Shown one piece after another: positions 35,802 through 45,909 of a DNA stretch of 64,000 nucleotides. Under the pieces are notes generated by a model, which did no database searches, was not told the origin of the DNA, and saw only the letters and a program-made list of their open reading frames with translations. Each line of letters begins with the position of its first letter. The stretch's first letter is position 1. The position numbers and the translations under genes are program-made. Source of the DNA: an uncultured Eubacteriales bacterium (lineage in GTDB: Bacteria; Bacillota; Clostridia; Oscillospirales; Acutalibacteraceae); assembly GCA_934725425.1 (NCBI GenBank), contig CAKVAX010000001.1, forward strand, positions 310,001 through 374,000, written 5' to 3'.

Positions 35802-36341
35802 TTATTTTAAATTATTTTTTAAATATCTCTCTTCCTCGCTAAATATACATCCGCAATATTTTTGCATATAGAAGCCTTTTTCTCGCGCCAATTTTTGACC
35901 TTCTCTAAAATACGATCTAAAATCATGATAAAAAAATTCCACGCCATACTTATAAGCCATTTGATTGGCGATTTTGCAAATTAAATCATGATTTTGATAA
36001 GGGCTGATTAATAATGTTGTGCTAAAAAAATCATAATTATTTTCCGAAGCAAATCTTGCAGTTTTTTCAAGTCTTTGCAAATAGCACTTCGCACATCTGT
36101 CGGAAAAATTCGGATATACCGAAGATATGAAATCTCTGAGACCATATTCATCTTCAAGAATAATCTCTAAATTTTCATCTTCCGAATATTTAACAAGAGT
36201 ATCTCTCCTATTTTTATACTCCATGTAAGGATGTATATTGGGATTATACCAATAGATTACCGGAGTGAAATTTGCTTTTTGCAATTCATCGATGCACTTA
36301 ACGGAACACGGCGCACAACATGTATGTAACAGGACTTTCAT
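35802..36341 (-). CDS. queH: epoxyqueuosine reductase QueH
   Basis: 179 residues, full length for the family (DUF208). QueH reduces epoxyqueuosine to queuosine at tRNA position 34 without cobalamin. The Fe-S and metal Cys motifs are visible: TCCAPCS at 7-13, CAKC in the middle and YCGCIFSEEERYLK at the C-terminus. It starts four bases after the stop of the small membrane protein gene, so they form an operon. That neighbour could then supply a precursor (inference). Confidence 0.93.
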   Translation of the reverse strand: MKVLLHTCCAPCSVKCIDELQKANFTPVIYWYNPNIHPYMEYKNRRDTLVKYSEDENLEIILEDEYGLRDFISSVYPNFSDRCAKCYLQRLEKTARFASENNYDFFSTTLLISPYQNHDLICKIANQMAYKYGVEFFYHDFRSYFREGQKLAREKGFYMQKYCGCIFSEEERYLKNNLK

Positions 36342-36345
36342 CTAA

Positions 36346-36636
36346 TCACTTCTTTTCGGGTTCGGCATCATTGTTTTCTTTCTTTGTCCAGGAATATATT
36401 CCACGTATTGCCAACACAAAATATACGAAGAAAAGAACTCCTTGAGCGTATTCTCCAATCATAAAAAACCTTACACTCATGTACAAATTTGAACAAAGCC
36501 AAAAAATAAATCCCCATTTATTTCTTTCAGCGTTCATTAATGTACCTGCAAGAGCTACTACTGACATTACCCCCGATAAAAAGTTCCACGGGTTGCACCA
36601 CCAAGCAATTACCGAATTAAACCAACTTAAAAACAT
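36346..36636 (-). CDS. small PnuC-like membrane protein
   Basis: 96 residues with three hydrophobic helices. The segment NAERNKWGFIFWLCSNLYMS and EYAQGVLFFVYFVLAIRGIY resembles the core of PnuC-type vitamin-precursor transporters, but the protein is well under half the PnuC length. Ribosome site AGGAAG. Coupled to queH, so uptake of a queuosine precursor is conceivable, but nothing in the sequence proves it. Confidence 0.7.
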   Translation of the reverse strand: MFLSWFNSVIAWWCNPWNFLSGVMSVVALAGTLMNAERNKWGFIFWLCSNLYMSVRFFMIGEYAQGVLFFVYFVLAIRGIYSWTKKENNDAEPEKK

Positions 36637-36757
36637 TTTCTACTTCCTTTCTGATTTTAAAACTGATACAGTTTTCTTTATTTTAATCTCATAAAATATT
36701 ATAATATATTTAGACGTGTAATGTAAAATTAAATTTAATAATTTAAGGAGATTTTTT

Positions 36758-38023
36758 ATGTCATCACCTTTAGCTGACAGAATTCGTCCGACAGAGCTTT
36801 CGGATATGGTCGGGCAATCACATATATTCGGAAAAAACAGTCTATTTTCAAATTTAATAAATTCAAATCACATACCAAATATCATATTTTACGGTCCACC
36901 GGGTACCGGAAAAACCACTACCGCAAAAATAATATGCAAAAAAGCTAACAAAACTTTTTTTAAAATAAACGCCACAAATTCTTCGCTTTCCGAAATAAAA
37001 AACATAATATCAGAGATAAACCCCATCACAGCCCCAAACGGAGCAATCCTTTACATAGATGAAATTCAATATTTTAATAAAAAACAACAACAATCTCTTT
37101 TGGAATACATAGAAAACGGAAAAATAACTCTAATAGCATCAACTACAGAAAATCCGTATTTTTACGTATACAACGCTCTTCTTAGTAGGTCAAATATTTT
37201 TGAATTTAAAGCTCTTGATGCAAAAGACATACAAAAGGCGCTCATAAGGGCTATTAATTTTTTAGAAAGTGAGAAAAATATAAAAATTAATTACTCCGAG
37301 GAATTTTTAAATAAAATTTCTCAACTCAGCGGCGGAGATGTTCGAAAAGCAATTAACAATTTGGAATTATTATATTTTTCTTCCGGCTCTAAAAATAGCT
37401 CGGTTGATCTTAATGATGCAAATTTACTGAATCAAATTGAAAATAATTACTCCACAAGCTATAACAAAACAGGTGACGACCATTTTGATTTACTTTCTGC
37501 ACTCCAAAAATCTTTGAGAGGATCGGATCCTCATGCTTCGATATATTATTTGGCAAAACTTTTAAAATCGGGAGAATTAATAAGCACTTGTCGCAGAATC
37601 TTAGTATGTGCATGCGAAGATGTAGGACTCGCTTATCCAAACATATTCTCGCAAATAAAATCTTTAACCGACATAGCTTTACAGGTTGGAATGCCCGAAG
37701 CCAGAATTCCTTTGGCTGACGCTGTGATTTTAATAGCAATGTCGCCTAAATCCAATTCGGCGTACAAAGCTGTCAACGAAGCTTTTAAAGACTTAGAATC
37801 CGGATACGATTATCCTGTCCCAAGGCACCTACAAAATGTTCACTGCGATTCAACCGATTCATCTACCGAAAATTCTCAATACAAATATCCACATTCATAC
37901 CCAAATCACTGGGTGAATCAGCAGTATTTACCCGATAATATTAAAAATAAAAAATATTATTATCCCCAGAAAAATAAAAATGAAGCTGCCTTCAAAAACT
38001 ACCGGGAAAAAATAACAAAATAA
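36758..38023 (+). CDS. rarA: replication-associated AAA ATPase RarA
   Basis: 421 residues, cytosolic, normal length for RarA/MgsA/WRNIP1. It remodels stalled replication forks. Walker A is GPPGTGKTT near residue 49, Walker B ILYIDEIQYF, sensor 1 TLIASTTENP; the C-terminal tetramerisation domain shows ARIPLADAVILIAMSPKSNS. It opens with PLADRIRPTELSDMVGQSHI as usual. Ribosome site AAGGAG. Confidence 0.95.
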   Translation: MSSPLADRIRPTELSDMVGQSHIFGKNSLFSNLINSNHIPNIIFYGPPGTGKTTTAKIICKKANKTFFKINATNSSLSEIKNIISEINPITAPNGAILYIDEIQYFNKKQQQSLLEYIENGKITLIASTTENPYFYVYNALLSRSNIFEFKALDAKDIQKALIRAINFLESEKNIKINYSEEFLNKISQLSGGDVRKAINNLELLYFSSGSKNSSVDLNDANLLNQIENNYSTSYNKTGDDHFDLLSALQKSLRGSDPHASIYYLAKLLKSGELISTCRRILVCACEDVGLAYPNIFSQIKSLTDIALQVGMPEARIPLADAVILIAMSPKSNSAYKAVNEAFKDLESGYDYPVPRHLQNVHCDSTDSSTENSQYKYPHSYPNHWVNQQYLPDNIKNKKYYYPQKNKNEAAFKNYREKITK

Positions 38024-38122
38024 ACATTTTAAAAATAACATACTAATCGCAAGGATTCCTATAACAGAAAGTAAAAACGCCATGATAAATAAAAATTTTA
38101 AAAATCCGCCTAAACATCCCAT
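37928..38122 (-). CDS. possible small membrane protein after the lipase gene
   Basis: 64 residues with two long hydrophobic stretches (GFLKFLFIMAFLLSVIGILA; FIFIFLGIIIFFIFNIIG). It overlaps the lipase stop by 13 bases, suggesting coupling, but it also lies antisense to the end of rarA and has no good ribosome site. Treat as tentative. Confidence 0.35.
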   Translation of the reverse strand: MGCLGGFLKFLFIMAFLLSVIGILAISMLFLKCLFCYFFPVVFEGSFIFIFLGIIIFFIFNIIG

Positions 38123-38778
38123 ATGTTTGAATAATACTCCTGAAGTGCATGATATTTATTAGAAAACGGATTTAGAACGAAGTTTTTCAATTTGATTACA
38201 GAGCCAACATGCTCATATCCTAAAAATTTAAATGGCAGCTTGGTAATAAAATCATTTCGGGTTTCAATTCTTAAAGTTTTAAAAATTCTTAGATTATACG
38301 AATCTTTAAAGGCTTTATTCCCCACTCTCGGGCAGCCAAACACTATTACTTCGTAATCCTTGAACGGATAATTATATTCCAAATCCACAGCACAAAGAAT
38401 AGCGAGCGCCGCACCATACGAGTGACCTGTCACAGAAATATTTTGAATATCATATTTTTTTATAATATCATGTATTTTTCCCCTTACATTTTTAACTTTA
38501 TATGTGCTTAAAAACCCCGAATGTACCTTTATTTTAGAACGATGATTTCCATATGGAACTACAGATTTCCAAAATTTAAAATTTGTATTCCAATCTTTGC
38601 ATGAATCAGAACCTCTAAATACTATGGTAGCAGAATTATTTTTTATTTTGATAAAACCCTGTACATCAGTTTTTTTGTCATCAATAACCACTAGCTTGGT
38701 TTTTTCGTCAAGCGGATGAAAATCGCTATAGGACATTCCGCAATATTCAAGCATTTTAAGTATTTTACTTTTATTCAA
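38110..38778 (-). CDS. class 3 lipase family protein
   Basis: 222 residues. TTG start at 38778 with GAGAGGTG eight bases upstream. An alpha/beta hydrolase with the class 3 nucleophile elbow VTGHSYGAALA near residue 112, the oxyanion strand ATIVFRGSDS, and FGCPRVGNKAF just after. A possible catalytic His lies near the end (KYHALQEYY). There is no signal peptide, so it acts inside the cell or leaves by an unknown route. Lipid substrate unknown. It lies downstream of dxs on the same strand. Confidence 0.87.
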   Translation of the reverse strand: MNKSKILKMLEYCGMSYSDFHPLDEKTKLVVIDDKKTDVQGFIKIKNNSATIVFRGSDSCKDWNTNFKFWKSVVPYGNHRSKIKVHSGFLSTYKVKNVRGKIHDIIKKYDIQNISVTGHSYGAALAILCAVDLEYNYPFKDYEVIVFGCPRVGNKAFKDSYNLRIFKTLRIETRNDFITKLPFKFLGYEHVGSVIKLKNFVLNPFSNKYHALQEYYSNIWDV

Positions 38779-38853
38779 CTAAAACTCACCTCTCAAATTT
38801 ATATGCTAAATTTAAGAGATTAAATCACAAAGTAAATTTTAGTTTAAAAGGCT

Positions 38854-40725
38854 CTAGCAAACGCCAAAGCCTTTTTCTTTTATAATTTTTTCCATTCCTT
38901 TTACATCCAGCGAAAATAATTCCAGTTGCTGATTGCTGCTACAGTGGCACACAAATCCTTGATTAATGGCTTGAATACTATATTTTCCCTTGTATTCTTT
39001 ATTCAACAGGGCGTTGCCTACAAATTCAGATACACTGCCTAAAATTTCACTTTCTTCAAAAAATATTATATTTTCAAAATTCTTTATCACGTCAATAATT
39101 TGTTGCCCAATGGGATTAATCACATTAAGCTTCAATATACAAAAATCTATTCCTTCGGAGTTTAAATTTTCTCTTGCAATGCATGCATTCGAAAAAATTC
39201 TTCCGTAGGTTATAACCAAATTTTTTGAATTTATATTTCCGTAAAAATCGTAATCTTTACCTGTATATAAATAATCATCCGGCTTTTTAAATTCAGAACC
39301 TCTCGGATACCTGATTACTATAAGACCGGTTTTTTCATTGATTGCAGATTTAAGCATAAAACTCAGTTCGTTTAAAAAACTGGGAGCAAAAATAGTAGTA
39401 CCGGGAATTGTCCTTAAGAAAGGAACATCAAAAATTCCCTGGTGAGTTTCTCCGTCTTCACCGGTAAGTCCTGCCCTATCTACAGCCAAAATCACCTTTT
39501 GGCCCTGCATTGCTACATCATGTATCAGCTGGTCATACGAGCGCTGTAAAAACGTGGAATAAACCGCAAATACCGGTATCATTCCTCCTGCGGCAAGTCC
39601 ACCGGCAAAAGTCACCGCATGTTCTTCTGCTATTCCTACATCAAAAAATCTGTTTTTATAATACTTTTTAAAATTTACAAGCCCCGTTCCACCTGTCATA
39701 GCAGCAGTTATTGCACATATTTTATCATTATTCTCGGCAATTTCGCATAAAGTGTCCCCAAATTCATCTGAAAAAGTTTTTTGAATTTTTTGTGCTCTTT
39801 CCCCCGACTCAGAATTGAACCTGGATACGGCATGATAAATACCAGGTTCCTTTTCGGCATACTTGTATCCTTTGCCTTTTACAGTGAGCACATGAACAAC
39901 CGTAGGTTTATTTAAATTTTTGGCAATTTTTAAAGCTTTTTGCAGATGATCCAGATTATGTCCATCAATCGGTCCATAGTAGGCAAGTCCCATATCTTCA
40001 AAAATACTGTTTTTGTAAATCGCCTTTTTAATAAAGGCCTTAAAACCTTTCATAAGGTATTTTAAGTTTACTCCTATAGACGTCTTGTTAAGGACTTTTT
40101 CCATTGTATTTTTTAATTTCATATAAGAAGGTCTAATCCTTGCGGCTGATAAATATCTGGCAACAGCTCCGACGTTTTTTGAAATTGACATTTTATTATC
40201 ATTGAGTATTATAATAAAATTTTTTTTGAATCTCCCGGCATTATTAATAGCTTCGTAAGCGAGCCCGCCGGTAAGAGCACCATCGCCTATCACAGCTATT
40301 GTATGACCTTTTTCTTTCAATATTTTTTTTGAATACGCATATCCAAGAGCCGCCGATATAGACGTGCTACTGTGGCCTTCTGTAAAAACATCGTATTTGC
40401 TTTCATTTTTATTTGTAAATCCGGAAATTCCATCTTTTTGCCTCAAGGTGTCTATTTTTTCAAATCTTCCGGTGAGCATCTTATGCACATAACTTTGGTG
40501 ACTAACATCCCAAATAATTTTATCATCAGGGCTGTCAAAAACTTTATGTAAAGCTACGGTGAGCTCAACCACGCCTAAATTTGAAGACAAATGCCCACCA
40601 TTATTTGAAACTACTTCTATGAGCTTCGAACGAATCTCTGCGCACAACTCATCTAAATTATCGATTTTATTTAAATCGGACGGACAATTTATACTGTTTA
40701 ACAACGAATAATCTTTATTTTCCAT
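38854..40725 (-). CDS. dxs: 1-deoxy-D-xylulose-5-phosphate synthase
   Basis: 623 residues, full length. It condenses pyruvate and glyceraldehyde-3-phosphate with thiamine diphosphate, the first step of the MEP pathway. The ThDP motif GDGALTGGLAYEAINNAG, the transketolase-type pyrimidine region (FFDVGIAEEHAVTFAGGLA) and the RAGLTGEDGETHQG loop are clear. Ribosome site TAGGAG. Last core gene of the nusB-xseA-xseB-ispA-dxs run. Confidence 0.97.
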   Translation of the reverse strand: MENKDYSLLNSINCPSDLNKIDNLDELCAEIRSKLIEVVSNNGGHLSSNLGVVELTVALHKVFDSPDDKIIWDVSHQSYVHKMLTGRFEKIDTLRQKDGISGFTNKNESKYDVFTEGHSSTSISAALGYAYSKKILKEKGHTIAVIGDGALTGGLAYEAINNAGRFKKNFIIILNDNKMSISKNVGAVARYLSAARIRPSYMKLKNTMEKVLNKTSIGVNLKYLMKGFKAFIKKAIYKNSIFEDMGLAYYGPIDGHNLDHLQKALKIAKNLNKPTVVHVLTVKGKGYKYAEKEPGIYHAVSRFNSESGERAQKIQKTFSDEFGDTLCEIAENNDKICAITAAMTGGTGLVNFKKYYKNRFFDVGIAEEHAVTFAGGLAAGGMIPVFAVYSTFLQRSYDQLIHDVAMQGQKVILAVDRAGLTGEDGETHQGIFDVPFLRTIPGTTIFAPSFLNELSFMLKSAINEKTGLIVIRYPRGSEFKKPDDYLYTGKDYDFYGNINSKNLVITYGRIFSNACIARENLNSEGIDFCILKLNVINPIGQQIIDVIKNFENIIFFEESEILGSVSEFVGNALLNKEYKGKYSIQAINQGFVCHCSSNQQLELFSLDVKGMEKIIKEKGFGVC

Positions 40726-40760
40726 AATTTTACTCCTAAATTTTATGAATCAAACCTTTA

Positions 40761-41603
40761 TTAATATAATCGTGACAATAAAGAATCTGCCAGCTCGGAC
40801 AAAAATTCCGAATCTTCTTCGAAAACATTCAACGAATTTTTTGCCTGATTTGAAAGCTTTATAGCGTAATCTTTAGCTTCTTTAATACCGCCGAATTTTT
40901 CAATATTTTCAGATTCTTTATCTAAAATATCATCTATTATTTGAAAACACAATCCAACATTGCTTCCATAGATTTTGGCAGCAGACAAATAAACATCTTT
41001 TGAATCGGCAGCTACAACCCCTATTTCTGCGCTTGCGGATATTAAATTTGCTGTTTTTAAACTATACATTTTTAAAATATCTTCTTTGGAAATTTTTGAA
41101 ATATCCGAATGCAAATCCACAGCCTGACCCGAAACCATTCCGAACGCACCGGCTCTTTGAGATAAAATTCCGATTGCTTTTACAATTTTACTGCTTTCTA
41201 TTTCAGATTTATCAATAGAAGAAATCAACTCAAAAGCGTTTGTCAGTAGAGCATCTCCGGCCAACAGAGCCATATCTTCTCCAAACTTTACGTGATTGCA
41301 CGGCTTGCCCCTGCGCATAGTGTCGTTGTCCATTGCCGGCAAATCATCATGAATCAAAGAGTAAGTATGCACCATTTCTATAGCTAGAGCAAATTTCAAA
41401 ATTTCAGAACTTTTTCCTCCACAAAGCTCATAAAACGCCATCGCAATTATCGGGCGAATACGTTTTCCTTTAGAAATCAAACTATATTTCATTGACTCAA
41501 ATAAAGTATCATTCACTTGATTTTTTTTGAGTTCATCTAAATATTTTTCAATGTAATTTTCAAATCTTGAAAGGTACATATTAAATTTATCTTTAAATAC
41601 CAA
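40761..41603 (-). CDS. ispA: polyprenyl synthase, farnesyl diphosphate type
   Basis: 280 residues. It chains isopentenyl diphosphate units to farnesyl (or geranylgeranyl) diphosphate. The first Asp-rich motif DDLPAMDNDTMRRGKP and the second QIIDDILD are intact. Size and location between xseB and dxs fit IspA. Chain length cannot be read with certainty. Confidence 0.94.
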   Translation of the reverse strand: MVFKDKFNMYLSRFENYIEKYLDELKKNQVNDTLFESMKYSLISKGKRIRPIIAMAFYELCGGKSSEILKFALAIEMVHTYSLIHDDLPAMDNDTMRRGKPCNHVKFGEDMALLAGDALLTNAFELISSIDKSEIESSKIVKAIGILSQRAGAFGMVSGQAVDLHSDISKISKEDILKMYSLKTANLISASAEIGVVAADSKDVYLSAAKIYGSNVGLCFQIIDDILDKESENIEKFGGIKEAKDYAIKLSNQAKNSLNVFEEDSEFLSELADSLLSRLY

Positions 41604-41627
41604 CAGTCAAAAACTCCTCTTTAAATT

Positions 41628-41819
41628 TTATTTTAAATTCACTTTTTCCACTCGTTGCTTAGCATTTTCCAGCATATCTTTACAGTAATTGCTGATATTG
41701 GCTCCTTCTTCGTAGAGCGCGATAGAATCTTCTAAACTTTCTTCTCCGGATTCTAAACGCTCTACTATTTTTTCGAGTTTTTCCAGAGTAGATTCAAAAC
41801 TTGCATTGGATTTTTTCAT
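41628..41819 (-). CDS. xseB: exodeoxyribonuclease VII small subunit
   Basis: 63 residues with the family core FESTLEKLEKIVERLESGEE, SLEDSIALYEEGANISNYC. It complexes with XseA to degrade single-stranded DNA. It starts 26 bases after the xseA stop. Confidence 0.95.
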   Translation of the reverse strand: MKKSNASFESTLEKLEKIVERLESGEESLEDSIALYEEGANISNYCKDMLENAKQRVEKVNLK

Positions 41820-41844
41820 AACGGTTACACCTTCAATTTTACAA

Positions 41845-43062
41845 TTATATAGATTTTATTTTAGTGATATTTTTTATTTGGCATTCTACTATTCCATCTG
41901 CCATAGCTATGGTTACTTTAGAGTTTTCTTTGAGATTTTCTATTTTTTTAACCTTTTGATTTTCTGAAAAAATTAAAGAAAATCCTTTTTTTAAAATTTC
42001 TCTTACATCAGAGGAATTTAGCCTCGTTAGCAATAACTCATGCTCTTTTTGAAATTTTTCAATTAAATTTTTGAAACTCTTTGAAAGCCTCTCAACTAAA
42101 TTATTCAGAATATTATCGTAATCATTGATACGATTTGCGGGAGTGCTTTTTTTAAGATTAACTTCCAGTCCGCAAACGTCGTCAAAAGCGTATTCGATTC
42201 TAGAACTTATGATATTTTTCATGCGTAAAGAATAATCATCAAGAACGCTTAAAATACTTTTCTTATCGGGCAACGCAGATTCTGCTGCCACGGAAGGAGT
42301 TGCAGCACGCATATCAGCGACGAAGTCACATATAGTAAAATCGGTTTCATGACCCACAGCGGAAATTGTTGGTACCTTAGAAGCAAAAATTGCTCTGGCA
42401 AGATTTTCATCGTTGAAAGCCCACAAATCCTCAACAGAGCCACCGCCTCTTCCAAGAATTATGGTATCTACTTTTTCGGTATTATTAAAATATTTTATTC
42501 CCTCTATTATTTTTAAAGATGCATTTTTACCCTGAACTTCTACGGGATAAAGAACAATTTTACAAATCGGAAATCTTCTTTCCGCAACGGTCTGAATATC
42601 ATGTATAACAGCTCCGCTTTCGGAAGTTATAACTCCTATCTTAGAAGGATATTTAGGAATAGGTTTCTTAACATCCCGGTTAAATAACCCTTCATTCATT
42701 AATTTGGATTTTAATTGCTCAAAAGCCAAGTAAACCGAGCCCAAACCATCCGGCTGTATAGTATCTACGTATAACTGATATTGACCGCTAACCTCATAAC
42801 AAGAAACCCGACCGCTCGCCACTACTCTCATACCGTCCATTGGCTCAAATTGCAATTTCTGAGCGTTTCCCGCAAACATAACCGCTTTTAACACAGATTT
42901 ATCGTCTTTTAGCGAAAAATACAAATGCCCACCCGAATTATATCTTTTCAAGTTAGATATCTCTCCGACTACAAATACCGCGGATAAATTGCTGTCAGTT
43001 TCTAGAATTGCTTTTACATAAGAATTGAGCTGCGAAACAGTTATTACTGATAAAGTAGGCAT
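41845..43062 (-). CDS. xseA: exodeoxyribonuclease VII large subunit
   Basis: 405 residues, normal length. An N-terminal OB fold (VGEISNLKRYNSGGHLYFSL), then the catalytic domain with KIGVITSESGAVIHDI, ILGRGGGSVEDLWAFNDE and VGHETDFTICDFVADMRAAT, then a coiled coil. Nuclease for single-stranded DNA in repair. Ribosome site TAGGAG. Confidence 0.96.
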   Translation of the reverse strand: MPTLSVITVSQLNSYVKAILETDSNLSAVFVVGEISNLKRYNSGGHLYFSLKDDKSVLKAVMFAGNAQKLQFEPMDGMRVVASGRVSCYEVSGQYQLYVDTIQPDGLGSVYLAFEQLKSKLMNEGLFNRDVKKPIPKYPSKIGVITSESGAVIHDIQTVAERRFPICKIVLYPVEVQGKNASLKIIEGIKYFNNTEKVDTIILGRGGGSVEDLWAFNDENLARAIFASKVPTISAVGHETDFTICDFVADMRAATPSVAAESALPDKKSILSVLDDYSLRMKNIISSRIEYAFDDVCGLEVNLKKSTPANRINDYDNILNNLVERLSKSFKNLIEKFQKEHELLLTRLNSSDVREILKKGFSLIFSENQKVKKIENLKENSKVTIAMADGIVECQIKNITKIKSI

Positions 43063-43086
43063 AAAAATTCAGCTCCTAAAAATCAC

Positions 43087-43482
43087 TTACTTATTATTGC
43101 TAACGGTTGCAAGTACTCCGTTTATATAGGCGGCTTCTTGAGGAGTACTGTATTTTTTAGCCAGCTCCACAGCCTCATTTATCGCCACACTCACAGGAGT
43201 TTCTGCGGATATTAAAATCTCATAAATAGCAAGGCGCAAAATGGAAAGGGTTGTCCTTGAAAGCCTGTCTATTTTCCAATCTTTAGAATGAGTTTCTATA
43301 TAAGTATCTATTTTTTCTTTATTTGCCAGAGTGTTTTCGAAAAGACTGCGAGAAAACTCACTCACTTTTTCTTTTCTTGCTATTTTGGAATTTTCAATTA
43401 TTTCTTCGGCTGTTTGAAACCCAAAAGTACTTTCGAATAAAAATACAAATGCTTGCTCTCTTGATTCGCTTCTGTTCATCAA
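43087..43482 (-). CDS. nusB: transcription antitermination factor NusB
   Basis: 131 residues, all helical. It opens NRSESREQAFVFLFESTFG and ends LAIYEILISAETPVSVAINE AVELAKKYSTPQEAAYINGVL, typical of NusB, which with NusE/S10 binds boxA RNA in rRNA operons. First gene of the nusB-xseAB run. Confidence 0.95.
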   Translation of the reverse strand: MMNRSESREQAFVFLFESTFGFQTAEEIIENSKIARKEKVSEFSRSLFENTLANKEKIDTYIETHSKDWKIDRLSRTTLSILRLAIYEILISAETPVSVAINEAVELAKKYSTPQEAAYINGVLATVSNNK

Positions 43483-43512
43483 ATATTCTCCATTTCTATA
43501 AAATATACAATT

Positions 43513-44814
43513 TTACTTTTCTAAATTCACATTGACATAATATGTGCCATAAACCCACAAACTGTTGTGATTTTTTATAGTTATCTTAACAGGCATTTCC
43601 ATTGAATTGGAAATTTCTTTATCTTCACTGAAAACCACCTCTGCACTAATGTCGGACGTCTTTAAAGAATTCAATTTATTGGAAGGGCCCAAAACAGTAA
43701 TATTTATTTCGCCATTATATACACTGGCTTGTTTCCCTGTGGGGACATTCCTGAATGAAAATTGATTTATATTAAAGCTTTTTTCTTTAAATTGAAATAA
43801 ATTTAAAGAAACTTCGGATGAATACTCGTTGTTTAAACTTCTGCATCCTTGTGGCAAATTTATGGGCATATTAAAACTATTACTTTGTAAACTGATATCC
43901 CTAAAGTTTATTGGATCCAACTTAACACTATTTAAAGATTTAACAATGTCTTCGGGACCGGCTATTTCCAAAGTTGAAGGGCTTAATTTTACTATATCTT
44001 TATATTCTTTATTTAGATTTATTCCTGCCGGAACATTATCAAACTGAGGAATAATTTCTATTTTCTTTTTCATTAACACAGGGACACTTGCATCCACTTC
44101 ATCAACACTACAAGATATCGTTTCACTTGTTATAGGCTTATCGTATGCATCATACATTATTATCGGCAATTTTAAAGTAGCTGTGGAGCTTATTTCTCCG
44201 GGAATATCAGCTTTTACTTTAACTTTTTTTATCTTGGAAATTTCGGTTTCGGGACCTGATAATTTTACTTTTTGAGATGACAAAATTGTGTTCCCTACAA
44301 AATAATCTGACTTTGGTGTAAAATTGATTTCCGGTTCAATATTAAATTCCGCTTCACGATATCTATCGACCATAACAGTTACTACCGAAGGTTTAACTGC
44401 CGATACTATTTGATAATCTTGAAGCAATCCGACCTTTTTAGCCGAAAGTTCCAATGTATAATTTCCCGGTGACATAATTGTGCTCGCCGCTTGAGGAGCA
44501 CTTATTTGAATATCGTTTTTTGTAACTTGTCCAACAACCAATCGGTTACCTGAGATATCCACTCTGGCAGTAACATCTTGACCGCTAAAAATTTTCAAGC
44601 CATCTTGAACTGCGCTTTCTGACAAATTTATATCCACAGGTATATCCGAAATAGAAACAGGTACGCTTTCACTTTTGCTTGAAGAAACAACTATCCAAAC
44701 GATAAAAGACATAATAACCGAAAAAACCATAACGAATTTATTGTTGTAAAATAATTTTCCTAAAGTGATTTTTTTTATTTTCCCGGTAAATGATTTCATA
44801 TTTTTTTTAATCAT
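43513..44814 (-). CDS. cdaR: YbbR-domain protein, CdaA regulator
   Basis: 433 residues. One N-terminal membrane helix (FVMVFSVIMSFIVWIVVSSS, near 28-47), then four extracytoplasmic YbbR-type beta repeats of about 80-90 residues. CdaR-like proteins bind and modulate the membrane diadenylate cyclase CdaA. It overlaps cdaA by eight bases, the standard arrangement. The usual third gene glmM is not here; a phosphohexomutase is at 55561. Confidence 0.92.
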   Translation of the reverse strand: MIKKNMKSFTGKIKKITLGKLFYNNKFVMVFSVIMSFIVWIVVSSSKSESVPVSISDIPVDINLSESAVQDGLKIFSGQDVTARVDISGNRLVVGQVTKNDIQISAPQAASTIMSPGNYTLELSAKKVGLLQDYQIVSAVKPSVVTVMVDRYREAEFNIEPEINFTPKSDYFVGNTILSSQKVKLSGPETEISKIKKVKVKADIPGEISSTATLKLPIIMYDAYDKPITSETISCSVDEVDASVPVLMKKKIEIIPQFDNVPAGINLNKEYKDIVKLSPSTLEIAGPEDIVKSLNSVKLDPINFRDISLQSNSFNMPINLPQGCRSLNNEYSSEVSLNLFQFKEKSFNINQFSFRNVPTGKQASVYNGEINITVLGPSNKLNSLKTSDISAEVVFSEDKEISNSMEMPVKITIKNHNSLWVYGTYYVNVNLEK

Positions 44815-45673
44815 TTTTCATCACTTTCCTAAATGAAGTTATTATTGGGTTGGATACATCTTTATTAACCTGACCTAATAAAATACTGCTAAGATCTTCT
44901 TTGAATTTATCTATGCTATCGTACGATTTTAAGTTTCCGTTTAGAGCAATAGAAACTTTTCCGGTTTCTTCGGATACAACTACCGCAACAGCGTCTGAAT
45001 TTTCGCTAATTCCCACAGCTGCACGATGGCGAGTGCCCAAATCTTTGCTAAGTCTGTTACTTTTTGTAAGAGGCAAAATACATCCTCCAGCGTAAATCAT
45101 TTCGTCTTTTATTATCAATGCTCCATCGTGCAAAGGTGCTTTATTATAAAATATGTTACATACGAGCGGAACCGATGCAACCGACTTAATTATTGTTCCG
45201 GTGTCAATAATATCACCAAGCTTGGTTTTTCTTTCGAATACAATAAGTGCACCCATTCTTTCATCGCTTAATGATAGCACTGATTGAGTAACCACATCAA
45301 TTAATTTTTTGTATGTTTTGGTGTGAACATCTTCATCTCTTTTTATATTTCTGAAAGACCAATTACTTCTTCCGAGTTGTTCCAGTATTCTTCTGAGTTC
45401 AGGCTGAAAAACAATCAGAAGCCCGAATATACTGAACTGAAAGAAATTATTAAAAATAGTGGTAAGCATTCTAAGGTTAAACTGACTGGCCATAAAATAT
45501 CCGATTAATATTATAATTATCCCTTTAACAAGTTGACCTGCACGAGATTCTCTTATAATTTTTGTAAGATGATAAATCAAAATGGCTACAATGGCAATAT
45601 CAAGAAAATCGCATACTGTAAAGGTGCGAATCAAACTTTTTAAAGCAACAAATATCCCATTTATATAATCCAT
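44807..45673 (-). CDS. cdaA: membrane diadenylate cyclase CdaA
   Basis: 288 residues. Three N-terminal membrane helices (to about residue 85) and a DAC domain that makes c-di-AMP from two ATP. The catalytic motifs are LHDGALIIKD and LGTRHRAAVGISE. c-di-AMP controls potassium and wall homeostasis in Firmicutes. It heads the cdaA-cdaR-nusB run. Confidence 0.96.
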   Translation of the reverse strand: MDYINGIFVALKSLIRTFTVCDFLDIAIVAILIYHLTKIIRESRAGQLVKGIIIILIGYFMASQFNLRMLTTIFNNFFQFSIFGLLIVFQPELRRILEQLGRSNWSFRNIKRDEDVHTKTYKKLIDVVTQSVLSLSDERMGALIVFERKTKLGDIIDTGTIIKSVASVPLVCNIFYNKAPLHDGALIIKDEMIYAGGCILPLTKSNRLSKDLGTRHRAAVGISENSDAVAVVVSEETGKVSIALNGNLKSYDSIDKFKEDLSSILLGQVNKDVSNPIITSFRKVMKND

Positions 45674-45783
45674 AATTTTTTCTCCATATATTAAATGATA
45701 TAGACGTGAGTTAAGTGTCGGTTATTTAATTTTTAAATAAACCAACACTTAATAATTTTACCATATTTTGAATTAGTTTCAAG

Positions 45784-45909
45784 TTATTTATTTTCTGAAA
45801 ACATTTCACCGTAGCGCACTTTAACATCTGTTCCGGGAGCGAACCACACATGATTTTTGCAAACAGAACCCGAAAACAGATTTACTTTATAATATTTAAA
45901 ATTTAACCC
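45784..45909 (-). other. in-frame extension after the TGA of the desulfurase-like gene
   Basis: Directly after the TGA at 45912-45910 the same frame stays open for 41 codons to a TAA (..KYYKVNLFSGSVCKNHVWFA, PGTDVKVRYGEMFSENK). The text reads like real protein but has no start codon of its own except a late GTG. It may be a readthrough tail, the remains of a separate small gene, or chance. Confidence 0.3.
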